64,000 bases of DNA from Tetracentron sinense. Lineage: Eukaryota; Streptophyta; Magnoliopsida; Trochodendrales; Trochodendraceae. The notes under the pieces were generated by a model. That model was not told the DNA's origin, did no database searches, and was given only the letters and a program-made list of their open reading frames with translations. The position numbers and the translations under genes are program-made. Positions 43,030-55,032 of the stretch are shown in pieces. Each line of letters starts with the position of its first letter. Position 1 is the first letter of the stretch. The DNA is taken from NCBI GenBank assembly GCA_015143295.1, contig CM026554.1, forward strand, positions 33,989,531 to 34,053,530. Reading direction: 5' to 3'.

Positions 43030-43996
43030 GCCCTACTGTTGCCCAATCCTTTTGGGTTTAGGACAATTCCTAGCAAAGTGTCCCTTTTCCTGGCAGTTGT
43101 AGCATGTCCCTGCAAAGTCTCTAGGCTCCGCACGTTGCACTGGTGCTGTAGGAACCATCGCTGCAGACTCGGCTGGAGCTGCTGTCCTTTGACGTTTCCA
43201 TCGAACTGGCCCTTCTACCCCTGATGAGGTACAAACTTCTCCTTCCCCTTCTGCTCGAATTTTTGATCTTTACTCTTATGACATGTCGCATTGTCCTGCT
43301 CAATAACTAAGGCTCGCTCTACCACCACAACAAATGAAGTCAGTCGGTGGCCCACCACCATCTTTCGGATCGAGGGAGCTAGTCCTTGCTCAAACTTTCT
43401 AACCTGTTGAACTTCATCCATCACCATATGAGGAGCAAAACGAGATAACTCAGCAAACTTCCCCTCATACTCGCTAATAGATATTGATCCCTGAGTCAGG
43501 TGGATAAACTCTGAAGCCTTCTGTTCCTTGAACGTCTCTGGAAAAACCTCTCCTTGAATTCTCCCCACCCCAATTCACTGACATCCTTTGCTCTTTTCGC
43601 CATTTCCCACCAATGGTGCGCCTCTCCCTGAAGAAGGAAAACTGCCAACTTCCTCTATTGCACTTCGTTGCAGTCCAAAACTTCAAAAATCTTTTCTAAT
43701 TCTACTATCCACTTATCAGCTCCCATTGGTCCCACTGTATCGTCAAAGTTAGAAGGATTCAGCCTCTTGAAATCCTTCAACAGTTCTGTCATCGAAGCAT
43801 TGACTGATGGTTGGCTCGATCCCTCCGATCTAGAACGGCTCTGACGAATATTCTCCTTCAAGAGTCTTGCAGTATCTCCCAAGATTCGGTAGAGGTCATC
43901 CAAATCTGAATGAGGGTTTCCAATTCTACTACCCACTCCACCTCGACCTCTTCCTCTCCTCGACAAGTCCCTTTTGTCAAATAAACAAGGAAACAA
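43030..43996 (-). pseudogene. gag of the Tekay-like element
   Basis: The capsid part has FKRLNPSNFDDTVGPMGADK, AHHWWEMAKRAKDV and SISISEYEGKFAELSRFAP. A TAG interrupts it after NEVQ (near 43655) and a one-base shift lies near 43535. The CCHC zinc knuckle CYNCQEKGHFARNC is at 43063-43104 and is intact in its own frame. No ATG is seen at the expected start. Confidence 0.85.
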
Positions 43997-44111
43997 TCAG
44001 ATTGGATATAAGGACGAGTATACCAAACAATAGAAATCTAATTATTGATCTTCTATTCGCAGTGATTCTAAGTATCAACCTAGTGTCACCCTACCACACC
44101 AAGGCTTTCTA

Positions 44112-44129
44112 AACCTGGCTCTGATACCA
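44112..44129 (-). other. tRNA-iMet primer binding site, Tekay-like element
   Basis: The minus strand reads TGGTATCAGAGCCAGGTT, three bases from the 5' LTR edge. It complements the 3' end of initiator Met tRNA. Confidence 0.92.
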
Positions 44130-44132
44130 ATC

Positions 44133-46113
44133 TGTCACGTCCCGAAACCCATATACACAATATATCTCATATTTGTATATATTCTTGAAGCGTGAACCCG
44201 GGACAAACCCCAAAAATAAATGCATTTTATCTACTAAATAAAATGATTTCAGATTCAATAGCTTAAGAACATAACTAAAGGTTCTAAATAAACATAAAGT
44301 GTAACTGAGATCCATAAATGTTCCTCTCAACAATCACTCACACAATAAAAAAAATAAAACTATTCTTCTACTTCTCACTACTCAAGAGCTCCTAAGAACC
44401 TTCACGGATTTCCTGAAATAAGTAAACATAGCAAGGGTGAGCACTAGCTCAGCAAGATGAATACATACAACAATGAATATATACACTTCAATATTTTATT
44501 TGTCTCAACATGAAATTAAAATAGAATACATGTCAATTCATCTTCTTCAATTGAATTTCTTGGTTCACATCAGCAGCCCTAGGCAACGCCTCACGTTACG
44601 ATTTTGGATTACACACCTGTACCCCTGTTGACAGCCCTTCTCACTATACCTCAAGGCCAAGGGTGGTATCACTCATCTGTACCTCTGTTGGCGGCCCTCG
44701 GCAACACCTCAAGGCCAAGGGTGAAATCGTATACCTTCGATTTGGTCTATAATTTGTTCAACAATTATAATAGTTTTGTAGAAATAAAATATTAAATCTT
44801 CCCCACTATGGCGTCCCATACCACACATAGCAAGGCCGATTTAATTTGAATTTTTTTTTTATAAGAATAACACAGATATATCATGGTAACAAAATCATGC
44901 AATTAAAGTATGAACATCAATTTATTAATTACGAGAGAAGTCTAATTTGACATGAGTGTTCTAATATGCATAATTTCTAAGTTCAATAGGGACCCTAACA
45001 TGCTGAGTTTCTAAGTTCAATTCAAGAGTTTAATTACAAAAAAATTTCAAACAACAAATAGTATTGGCGATCGATCTGTGAATGACACTTATCAGGCCCA
45101 TTATGCATAGAAACCACGGCATGAATCACATAGAGTTCCTATACTCGTTAATGGTAGTGATATAGAGCTCCTATGTTTTTGCTATTGAAAGTCTTTTAAA
45201 AGGAGTAAATCAAACGTTAATTTATATGAGTCACATACAGCTCCCATACTCATGTTAATGGCAGCCAAATATGTGAAATAGAGTTCACATGTTTGTTTGC
45301 TATTTAATTTCTTTAAAAACCGTTAATGGCAGCCACGTATGTACATATATGTAGTTCACATGTTTAATTACTTAAAAAAAAACGTTAATGGTAGCCACAT
45401 ATGTAGTTCCCATGTTTGTCTTTGTCTGCTATTGAGTTTCTTTAAAAACCGTTAATGGCAGCCACATACACATATGTAGTTCACTTTTTGTCTGCTATTG
45501 AGTTTCTTTAAAAACCGTTAATGGCAGCCACATACACATATGTAGTTCACATGTTTGCATATTAGAGGCAATCTAATTCGAGTGACCATATCACATCTCC
45601 ATGAATCATCTAAACTATTTCAAATCGTCCTAGTTCTTTAATGAAGATTTTATATACTAATTTCAACATTAAAAATTATCCTATCAGAAATTAAAAGAAT
45701 CAAGAAGTATTCACTTGCCTTAGCCCTAGAGCTTTAGGGTTTCGAAGATCTCAATACTATTTCTGTCAAGCCCTTGATCTTTCCTTAGCGAGAGCTCCAG
45801 ATCCTGAGCCTTGAATCCACCTTCTTCAATCTCCAAACCCTAGTCTCCTCTTTCTTCCTCTTATCTTTAGATTAGGTTTTCATAAAGATAATGGGAGATT
45901 AGGTTATCATTATCTTATATAATACTAATCCCTTATCCTGATGTAGGATGTTTGGTCACAGTTCAACATTAAACATTTTTATGTTATTCCTGTTTTTATT
46001 TATCTCACCTAAGGTTGTTAAATCTCCGTTACCAAATATCACTAAATTATCTCATCTAAGAAATTACTAAAATACATCTTAGCATTTAATTAATAAATTT
46101 TAGAGTTGCTACA
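44133..46113 (-). repeat. 5' LTR of the Tekay-like element
   Basis: It is the 1981-bp partner of 37593-39566, with the same five-unit internal repeat at about 45253-45560. Confidence 0.92.
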
Positions 46114-46254
46114 CCACGTCTCTTTCAACGCTTTTAACTTTGGTTAAGCTGAACTAAATTAAGGTTAATAATTTTTTAAAAAACCAAGATTGAATGGATG
46201 AACCCTAGGGGTGAGTGAATCTTAACCATAGTTGGGTGTTAAAAGTGGGCGTGG
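46114..46254. repeat. Palindromic CACGTGTCCC repeat, copy
   Basis: It starts CCACGTCTCTTTCAACGC and ends GTGTTAAAAGTGGGCGTGG, with GACCAATGATG beyond. The Tekay element landed at its left tip, which shares the CCACG duplication. Confidence 0.65.
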
Positions 46255-46496
46255 ACCAATGATGAGTGGAATGCGTAGTCCTCTATCTATTTCCCTTTTA
46301 TTTATAAAAAGGCTCTCTCAAAATGGGCTTTTTTTTGGACCTTTGTTGGAATGTAACATTGACGAATTTTACGATTTTCTTAATACATGTATTCCCCATA
46401 AAAAATTCCTAGCTCCGCCTCTAGGCACGTGCCCCCTGGCCCGCCCATGTTTGTCTTCATTTTTGGGCATGTAGTAGAAAAATGTTATTGCTCACC

Positions 46497-47310
46497 CATA
46501 GTTAGTAATTTGGTGTACGGTAAAAATTTGGTACGAAAATTATTAGAGTATAATTCAGAATTTGCATTCAATAGTTCAATTAAAAATTCGGCCAAAAAAA
46601 CGCAGAACGTCAAAAGTACGGTACTGAATTAATTCGAGTATAATTCAGGCCAATACTCAATAATTTGTTGAAAAATTCGTCTAAATATATACAATTACAT
46701 ATATAAAATTTCTAAGAGAATGCATTAAATCTTTAGTTCATATTACAGAAAATGACAAAAAAGAAGTGCAATTGGAGAATTAGAGAGAGAGAGAGTCGAA
46801 TGTGGAAGGGAGAATGGAGATTGAGAGAGAGAGAGAGAGTCGCTCTTGGAAGGGAGAGTGGTAGTTGCTAGTGTTGACAATATTATAAAGTCGGATACTC
46901 GGTCCTCAACTGCTTGCGGTTGGCGATGTCATTGTGACAAGTGACGATTGTGAAATAGTTAGGGTTTGAGATTTAGAGAGAGAAAGAGATCGAGAGAAAA
47001 TGAGGGGATTAAGTAATGGCCAATAAGTGCTTTATGACTGGTGCCTGACGACTATTAGTGACGTTGTGGCCAATGAGATATGGAGTAAAGTTAGAGATTG
47101 AGAAAAAGAAAGAAATCAAAAGAAAGAGATATATATATATTATTCGTGAATAAGTCGTGAACGATTCACGAATAATTCATGTATAATTCGTCTTACTTAA
47201 AAAATTCGCAAATATTTACTTAGCTTTGATTAATATGGATGAATTATACGTATGATTCGTTATAAGTATTATTCGTGTATAATTCGCATATAATACACGA
47301 ATTTACTATG
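46497..47310. mobile_element. hAT-type non-autonomous element, 814 bp
   Basis: An exact 8-bp duplication, TGCTCACC, lies at 46489-46496 and 47311-47318. The ends CATAGTTAGTAATTTGGTGT and (reverse) CATAGTAAATTCGTGTATTA are related inverted repeats. AATTCGnnnATAATTC motifs repeat inside, and GAGAGA tracts lie at 46786-46850. There is no transposase. Confidence 0.78.
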
Positions 47311-47319
47311 TGCTCACCA

Positions 47320-48288
47320 TGTGTAGAAAGTAGTATTGTTGCGACCCTAAGCTTGACATCTTGATCAATCGGTCTTGTGAATTGCAGGGATCTCTCTCTT
47401 TCTGAACTGACTTCTTTAGCTCAACCGGCTTGATCTTTGTCTCAATGTGCTTCCAAAGATAAGACATCTTGATCTATGAAAGCTTGGGCATACTAATAGG
47501 CTACATCAACTCAAGTAAGCGTCACAGGAGCCAGATCACACTTTTATCAGTTAATAATGTGAGACTCCATGTACAAAAGACACCCATTCCTTATTAATAT
47601 CGGGGTTTTATGGGCCATGGACATAAGGATTTCCATCTTATTCTGGATGGTGATACGAAGCTGTAGGAGGGGAGGGGAGAGTGTGGTATCTGGTGTCATC
47701 GCAAGCGGCAAATTAACCTACTTTCTTCCCTTTAATCAAATACAACCAATAGGCTCTAACATGAATTTAATTGTGGCTAGATTTGCTTCGTGTTCCTCTT
47801 CTTATTCAATGAATTTCTCAACCCAAAACATAGAAGGCCTTCGGATCAATTCCCTTATTCTTTTTAGTTGCCATGAACTCTTAGTTCCACTTCACAGATG
47901 TTGGCACCATATCTTACACGAAACAGTGCACCCACGCCCAAACAATTTTAATTCTTCTTCTGATCCTCTTTTCTTCAAGAAAGGCCCACCCATTACGAAT
48001 CACATTGGAGCCTCCATTACCCTTAAAATGTCTTTTAGATACCCTATGCTGCCTTTGAGAATACCCCACAATTTACTAAGATCTTAACCCGAGGTGGGGG
48101 TATTTCAGTCATTTGGTCACCATAAAGCGAGGACACATTCAGGCTTTTTATGTAATTTAATGGCAATATTTTATACCTGAAAAGCTTTTTAAATGGTCAA
48201 AAAAGATAAAGTTAAAGATAAAGGACATTTTTATAATTTGTTAGACTTCTAATTTCTACGAATGGGCAAAACATAGTTATATCCCTTT
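47320..48288. other. Intergenic, one unsupported ORF
   Basis: A 172-codon ATG frame at 47569-48087 (+) has no recognisable domain and an unusual His/Ser/Pro-rich make-up. The opposite strand is a little more protein-like but full of stops. I do not call a gene. Confidence 0.3.
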
Positions 48289-48341
48289 AGTCCCACATTG
48301 GAAGTTGGAGGATTTCTCCTTACATTATCATTCTATAAAAA
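48289..48341 (+). promoter_or_regulatory. snRNA-type upstream element plus TATA box
   Basis: AGTCCCACATTG (48289-48300) matches the plant snRNA upstream sequence element RTCCCACATCG at all but one position. TATAAAAA (48334-48341) follows after 33 bp, the spacing known for pol II-transcribed plant snRNA genes. The predicted transcript from about 48365 does not look like U1, U2, U4 or U5, so this may be an orphan promoter or part of a repeat. Confidence 0.4.
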
Positions 48342-49730
48342 CCCACCACTCCAATCCATTTCATTCATGCATTACCAAGTTTTTACTCCCTCGAGCAGTA
48401 CTAAAGGAGGTTTTTGTTATACATTTTTGCTCTTAAAAATATTTAGTCTCTTTGTCTAATTAGTCCATCTACTTTTCTTGTCTTTACTAGCCTTTCTTAG
48501 TTATTAAATCTTTAGTTTTAACCCTTCTAACTTTGAACTTCGAAAAAAATTACCTAAGAGAATCACTCAAAGCTACATCTTTAGTTTTAATATTTTTAAG
48601 TCTTTAGGTTTCTTAACTTTTCACAATCTTGAATAACTGAGAAAAAGAGTTTCAGAGAATCACTCAAAGCTACATGAGATAAATAAGTTTTATTTTTGTT
48701 ATTTATTTCAATTACTTATTTATTGTCTTTGATTTATATTTTTTTTCATTCATTGGATGGGCCTTAGCTTAGGTTAGCATACCAACTTCTTCTTGAGGTA
48801 GTTTGGACTTTCTTAGAGAACATATTGTTTACTTTAAGGGCGTCTTATAAAAAGAAAAAATGAAAGTACATTTAGGTTTTGTTAGAAATTATTTTCAAAG
48901 TTTTGGTTTTCTTTAGCTTGTAAAAAAAAGAAAGTAATATTATTCTACCTAAGCTCATATCTTTTGCATAGCGTGGGGATTCTTATCTTGTCTTAATAAT
49001 AACCTAACATGGATGATCTTATAATGCAACACATAACATCATATCTTGGAATATTAAAGTATGAATCATTGGATATTAATGAATAGATAGCAAACACTAA
49101 TAGTATCAATTCTTCTTCAAACTATAAGTGAGATGCAATTTATCAATATAAGACTTAGTTTACATTCCCAATCATAGACGTATATTAATAATAATATTCA
49201 TATTTTAATAACATAATTAATAGTAATATAATAGAAATGTATAAGGTAAATATGTAATAAGATAATCACAATCATCAGTTATTAATGTGTATAGTATATA
49301 CATGTGCACATCACATATAGGGCAACAAGTATACACCTAATTATTTCATTTATATACTCAAGAATATACACTATGCATGCGCTTCAGGTTTGTACAGTGT
49401 CCATAGGCATGCATGCTTATTATATACACAATTTACAAATAATGCATGCAATATTCAATTAGAGAGAACAATCTAGCGTGCACTAAAATGGGCCTGTACG
49501 CCTTAACTGCCCTTTTTCAGTACTCAAATGGCACTAGAAGTTTGTGAAAATAGGCATGTCAAAGAGATTGAAATCAACTACAAGAGCGTTAAAATCAGAC
49601 TTAAATTGGGCTCAAAATCGATAAAACAAATTCTGAAATATTTCAAAAAGCCTGTGCACAAACTGTGCGGGGTCTACTTCGGAACTAATTTCAGAGGCCT
49701 TCAGGGCAGATTCAAGTCTCAGTCTCCTCA
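48342..49730. other. Intergenic, nothing recognised
   Basis: Only a short duplicated phrase, GAGAATCACTCAAAGCTACA (48560 and 48656), stands out. No coding signal. Confidence 0.4.
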
Positions 49731-49802
49731 CTTGAATCTGGTCGTGTATTACTAAAAGGCTTTAAACTTGAATCTGGTCGTGTATTACTAAAAGGCTTCA
49801 AG
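49731..49802. repeat. 36-bp tandem duplication
   Basis: CTTGAATCTGGTCGTGTATT and the following 16 bases occur twice, at 49731 and 49767, with one difference. Confidence 0.92.
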
Positions 49803-52376
49803 GGTTTGTTTTAGGGAGGAAGTCAATAGGTTGGTTGTCATTCCTACTATTAAGGGGAAGGTTACCAAAACAAATAGGTTGTTTGAAATTCAAGTCCTAC
49901 CTCCCTCTTCCAATTTCCTAATCCTTGATCCTTTTAACTAATCTAATCTAATACCTTAGATTTTTATTTATTTCTTTATTTTAATCCTTAAAATATTGAT
50001 CATATCCTGATAATTACTACTAATCTATAATATTCAACAATAAATATTTGTTAGGTTTTAGATAAACAATATACAAGGCCTGTCTTAAGCATAGTTAATA
50101 GCATAACATGAAATGACAAGAAAATTTAGAATGAAAAAACAGCTCCTTACAAATATTTCTCGCTAATTAATGATAAAAAAAATAAGATGTGCCGATAGTT
50201 GAGGGCAATGAGCAGATATTATATTTTGATGAATTCGTGAGCCATGTTTTACATATCTTACATTTAAATTGATTACCTATCAATTAGTCATTTAATTTAA
50301 TTTTTCTATTTTGTGATTCTCTGGTTTCATTTGTATTTTCTATTTCTTACTACAGACCTATCACTAGTTGAACAAGAGCCCGAGGGGCCACTACATCCAC
50401 AATGCTCACATTGCAATACATACATTAAGATGAAGAATTCTTGTAGTGGGGATAATATAATAGTGTTATCATAAATACCACTATTGTTGCATGGATAGAA
50501 TCCTTTAAATTGGAATCATTGTTAGATTTGCGACATTATGGTGGAAAGTGATGATGATGTTACATATGAAGTCTATGGGCTCAAATAGGCAAGTTTTATA
50601 TCTCATTTTATAATTCGGTCGTTGATCCTATTAATTTTATTTCTTCTTTTGTATTTTTTAATAAATGTCAACTAATACTTAATTTTGTGCATATATGTGA
50701 TGACTTTACTATGGTAACTTATTTCTCATAAATTTAGATGAGAACAAAGCTTCATATAACAGTAAGTAGTCTATCTACATTTCATTAAAATTTGCATGGA
50801 TATGATAATCAAAAGAGAATAATTATGGTTTGCATTTCTTTTGATTATCATATTCATGTAATTTATAATCATGGATATGATAATCAACTAGAAAGCTTAG
50901 GATTTGCTGTGTTTGGGAAGTGATATTTGAGCTATAACAGTTTCCCTCTTTAATTGAAAACACAAAGAAGATAGTGGGGGATATATTAGGGGGTGTTTAG
51001 AATCTCTACAAAAAAAGCTTATTGGCTAATTCTATAAAAATAAGTTTTGTTCATAATAAGACCATTTGATACGTTCTATGCATTTGTCTAAAAAAATTAA
51101 AAATAAGTATTATGGTCTATTTAAAAAAATAATATAATATTTACTTTTAAAATAACTCTTTTTTTACTACATCGAGTAGATGCTTAGAGTCAATTTTTTG
51201 GTGATTTTAGGACCATGTTGTTAATGTAAATCATTCAAAAAAACCAGTATAGCCCTTATAAATAAAAAACCTCCTCAACCATTTGTCTAAAAAAACTAGC
51301 GATAAGTATTTTGGTCTATTTTAAAAAGGAATATAACATTTACTTTTAGAAAAAACTTTTCTTTTTAGATGGTAATATAACAATTCTGGTGACTTTCTAC
51401 ATTTCCTTTTCGTATTTCCATTTTAAATTAGGAGATGAACTAAAATAGGATGAAATCTGGACTTATCTTGTCTTGTTGACTCCTGTCTTATCTTACAGGA
51501 GGATAATTTGATAATTCTGATTCATTATGCAATGCCCGTCATAGTAAGAACATTTAGTAATCACTGGCCTGATAAGCTTATGGTGACAATAGTGGTGGTA
51601 ATTCTTGCCAATATCCTACAGCTTTTGAGTTCCTGTAATGAGACTATCATAGTATCTGCTGCATGGTTAGGTATTATCCGTTCTAGTAGGATTGAGTATC
51701 AAAATAATGTCTCCGGATTCGATGAAGGGGTGGCCTGAACATAATGATTGATAAGATTCTCAAGGGACATTATTACAAAGTAGCAGTTCTCAGATTCTCC
51801 ATCGCAGCATTACTTTTAATCAAGGTAATTCCGTTCCTATTATTTTTTTGCATTTTACTTTTATTTTTTATTCTTATTATCTTAATATTTTTTCTTTAAA
51901 TTGATAGGCTCTAAGCCATGGTGGTAATGCCAATGGATCCCCGACTTAACATAATCGAGTGACAAAATCGAGTGACAGAGCTAGAGGTTTAGTAGGTTTT
52001 TCTTTTTTGTAGTTTAAGTTGGAAGTTGACTCAGTTTTATGTAAAACGGAGAGGTAATTGAGTTTTGCAACATTTTCTATTTGTGCAACATTTTTGGTGT
52101 AAAAAGCATATGACAGATCTGTCGTTGCTATCCCTTCAATGCTTAATGCAAATATTGATTTGTGTTGGTTTCTTGGTTTAGCAGAAAAAATGTCTAGTAA
52201 ATTTCTGGAATTTGACTTAATGTCATTTTTTTCCTCTCAGATACCATTTACTAACTGCTGCTACTAATATATGATGGGTTTACTTCCTCTTAGAGTCATT
52301 TCTGTAACATGGTCAATGAAATTTCCATTTTAATGATCTTTAGAATCCATACGAAACGCTCAAGTAACCTATTCTT
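49803..52376. other. Intergenic, nothing supported
   Basis: A direct repeat of about 70 bp (CATTTGTCTAAAAAAA and onward) occurs at 51081 and 51280. A 76-codon plus-strand frame at 51508-51738 is hydrophobic but has no domain. There are no RNA genes or element ends I can fix. Confidence 0.35.
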
Positions 52377-52639
52377 TAATCTTAAGGGGTTTTTGCATAT
52401 CAACTGCTAGGTTCTTCCTAGTTTGCAAATACACTATTATATGTACACATTTTGCAAATTAACTCATGGTTTTCTAATAGCTAGACAAACAACCTCAACC
52501 CTTGGTTCTGTCAGAGTTTCATTTGTAATTGTTAGGAAAATGACTATTATACCCTTAAGATATTTCATAATCTTAGAAAACCCCTTTATCTGTCCTTGAA
52601 CGATGGTTAACAAGTTTTAACCCCTATGGTTAATTTGTC

Positions 52640-53050
52640 TCATTTTAAGTCTTTTAACTGTGATTAAGATTCATTAACCCTTAGGATTAAAGCATCTAAC
52701 CTTAGTTTTTAGAAAAAAAAATAATTTAATTAACGTCTCCCCTTTTAACTGGATTTAAATGTGGTTAAAATTCACTGATTCATAGGGTTAAATCATCTAA
52801 CCTTGAGTTTTAGAAAAAAAAATTGAACATCTCTTCTAATTCTCTTTAATTGTGGTTAAGATTCATTAACCCCTAGGGTCATTAAAGCATCTAACCTTGG
52901 TTTTTAGAAAAAACTAATGTGTCCCCTTTTTTTTGGGGGGGGGTTCAATGGGGAATGTGTCCCCTTTTAACTTCCTTTAAATGTGGTTCAAATTCGCTAA
53001 CCTTAAAGTTAAAGCATCTAACCTTGGTTTTTTAAAAGTTATTAACCATG
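52640..53050. repeat. Array of four TTAACC half-repeats inside the Mutator-like element
   Basis: Four spaced copies of TGTGGTTAAGATTCATTAAC then ATCTAACCTTGGTTTTTAG start near 52660, 52760, 52851 and 52982. They are left halves of the palindromic family seen elsewhere. Confidence 0.65.
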
Positions 53051-53429
53051 ATTCAAGAACAATTAAAGAGAGATGGTGAGGTTATAAAATCTGTTAAGGG
53101 CATAATAGTCATTTTAGTAACAATTTCAAACGAAAGTCTAACCGAATTAAGAGTTAAGGTTGTTTGTCTAACTGTTGGAAAACTTTGTATTTCCCATTTG
53201 CAAACTAGGAAGAACCTAGCAGCTGATATACAATACTTGATTTTCAAAAAGAGAAGTTAATTACGTACATTTTCTCTCACTAAATCCTAACCACTTTTTA
53301 AGTCATTAAGTTTTCTCCCACCTCTTCATCTTCTTTTGCCCTTTGGAGTTGTTTCAACCCATATATATAACCTTACATCTCCTGGCCGTTTCAACCCATC
53401 TTAAACGTGTTCCCTTTTAACTCCTAATA

Positions 53430-53560
53430 AAATAAGAGTGCAAAAGCAAATCGAGACAGAGATTTAACGTGGTTCGGCTCAGGCCTACATCCACAGTGAT
53501 AAAACTATCACTGTATTCTTCTTTCTTTTTTTTTTGTTTGATTTTGATATTTTTGCAGAC
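53430..53560. mobile_element. Copia-LTR-like fragment
   Basis: It contains GAGATTTAACGTGGTTCGGC followed by CCTACATCCACAG, a phrase common in plant Copia LTRs. No ends were found. Confidence 0.35.
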
Positions 53561-53696
53561 AGGCACTCACTCCTTTATATACAAATTGAACAGGAAAAGA
53601 AATAAATAAAAAGAGAAACAAATCTTTAGGGAAAGAAATCTTTAGGAGAGATGGACGGGATTGACTTGTCAATCCCTTCTCATAAAGATACGCTAA

Positions 53697-53960
53697 TAAC
53701 TCCCTTTAATTGTGGTTTACACTTAGGGTTAGGTTTTTAGAAAAAAATTAATGTCCACTTTTAACTTCCTTCAACTATGATTAAGATTCACTAACGCATC
53801 TAACCTTGGGTTTATTTTTTAAATTAACGTGTTCCCTTTTAACTCCATTAAATTATGGTTAAGATTTAATAACCCTTATGGTTAAAGCATTGAACCTAGC
53901 TTTTTAGAAATAAAATTTTAAAAATTAACCATAACAGTTAAATTTATTAACCATGGTTCA
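53697..53960. repeat. TTAACC half-repeats, two more copies
   Basis: These are the same family as 52640-53050, with TTAATTGTGGTTTACACTTA and TTATGGTTAAGATTTAATAA arms. Confidence 0.5.
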
Positions 53961-54138
53961 CAAGCGATTAAAAGAGTTGAGATTGTTTCTCTAACTGTTG
54001 GGAAACTATGACTTAAATTGCAAAACGTTTACACAGAACAGTATATTTGCAAACTAGGAAGAACCTAGCAATTGATACGCAATAACCCTAATCTTAATTA
54101 CTTGATTTTCAAAAAGAGAAATTAGTTACGTACATTTA

Positions 54139-54365
54139 GGTGGCATTTGGATTGGATTTTTTTGGCCAAAAATCAATTTTGATAAAATTAATTATGTAGA
54201 AATTAATGATCAAATAATAGTGTTCGGAGAATACGAAGTTGAGAGACTCACCTACCTATTCTCCAAACACTATTATTTGAAAAAATGATTATTTGACCAT
54301 TAATTTATACACAATCAATTTTACCAGAATTGACTTTGGCCAAAAAATCCAATCTAAACACCCCA
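54139..54365. mobile_element. PIF/Harbinger-type MITE, 227 bp
   Basis: Inverted arms of about 100 bp start GGTGGCATTTGGATTGG on the left and (reversed) TGGGGTGTTTAGATTGG on the right. The 3-bp duplication TTA lies at 54136-54138 and 54366-54368, the PIF target class. The whole unit folds into a hairpin. Confidence 0.75.
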
Positions 54366-54368
54366 TTA

Positions 54369-55023
54369 CTCTCCCTTTCTTTACTTACTATTGGCAAGCA
54401 ACTAAAATTTAGAGACGGAAAACACATGTAAATCGCCTGAGCTATTGACATCCATTGCATCAAAGAACGACATGTCGATTTGATTAGTTGGTCACTTTGT
54501 TTGGCATTTCTTTTTCTAATTTTGCCTTTTTTTGGCACATGTAACAGAGGTAGATTGCAAGTTCGATCATACAACAGAGGGAGTGAAGGTATCGGCCACC
54601 CTAGATTTGTAATTTGCTTAGTTTTTTCTTTCTTATCTCTTTGTGATTTACTATGGCCATGAAATGGGTGTGTTGTATGTGGCTGTGTTTGAGTGAGTGT
54701 GTGTGGGTCTTCTTTGGATTGCCTACAGCTTTGCCTTATGGTATGGTATAGTTGTGTTTAACCTAAAAAAAAAAAAAATGAAAGACCATTACCTAAAGGG
54801 AATGTAGCCCATGCCTAATTTTTGGCTATTTTGTTATGATTTTCTTCTTTGTTTATTTCGGATTTTTGCCATAGACTACTGAATTAAATGGCCACAAACA
54901 GTGGCAGAGAGCCAGGGGCAGGGAGGGTCATGACCCCCTGAAAATTTTGAAACCTTCATTACAATTTAAGTATAAATTTTTAAAAGTAAATAATATATAG
55001 CTTTTGTATCTAGTGGCCCCCCA
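54369..55023. other. Intergenic, remnant of the GGCGGAG/CCCCCTG repeat
   Basis: A fragment near 54903-54950 (GTGGCAGAGAGCCAGGGGC, then GACCCCCTGAAAATTTTG) resembles the hAT MITE at 370-643. Its continuation lies beyond the next element near 56084. Confidence 0.4.
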
Positions 55024-55032
55024 CTAGGATGT

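Larger units (their letters stand above)
37593..46113 (-). mobile_element. Ty3/gypsy chromovirus, Tekay-like, 8521 bp
   Basis: The two LTRs (37593-39566 and 44133-46113) start TGTCACGTCCC and end GCTACA. The 5-bp duplication CCACG is perfect (37588-37592, 46114-46118). The minus-strand order is 5' LTR, tRNA-iMet primer site, gag, protease, reverse transcriptase, RNase H, integrase, chromodomain, polypurine tract, 3' LTR. The integrase tail ends with the [15 protein letters not shown] and [15 protein letters not shown] motifs typical of Tekay/Del chromodomains. At least four in-frame stops and two frameshifts break the polyprotein, so it cannot act alone. Over the first 295 aligned LTR bases I count about 17 substitutions, with fewer further in. 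Confidence 0.93.
52386..54088. mobile_element. Mutator-like element, non-autonomous, 1703 bp
   Basis: Long inverted ends of about 110 bp start GGGGTTTTTGCATATCAACT on the left and (reversed) GGGTTATTGCGTATCAATTG on the right. Both continue through GCTAGGTTCTTCCTAGTTTG. A perfect 9-bp duplication, TAATCTTAA, lies at 52377-52385 and 54089-54097. The interior has a second copy of the right end plus flank at about 53155-53280, an array of TTAACC repeats and a Copia-LTR-like fragment near 53430-53560. No MURA transposase. Confidence 0.85.

Noticed and set aside
47569..48087. 172-codon plus-strand ORF as a gene
   Set aside because: No domain, odd composition and no supporting exons. Length alone is weak evidence in eukaryotic DNA.
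49803..52376. Possible genes in the 2.5-kb AT-rich stretch
   Set aside because: Only short frames without domain motifs. The acceptor-like TTACAGG near 51500 has no convincing exon after it.
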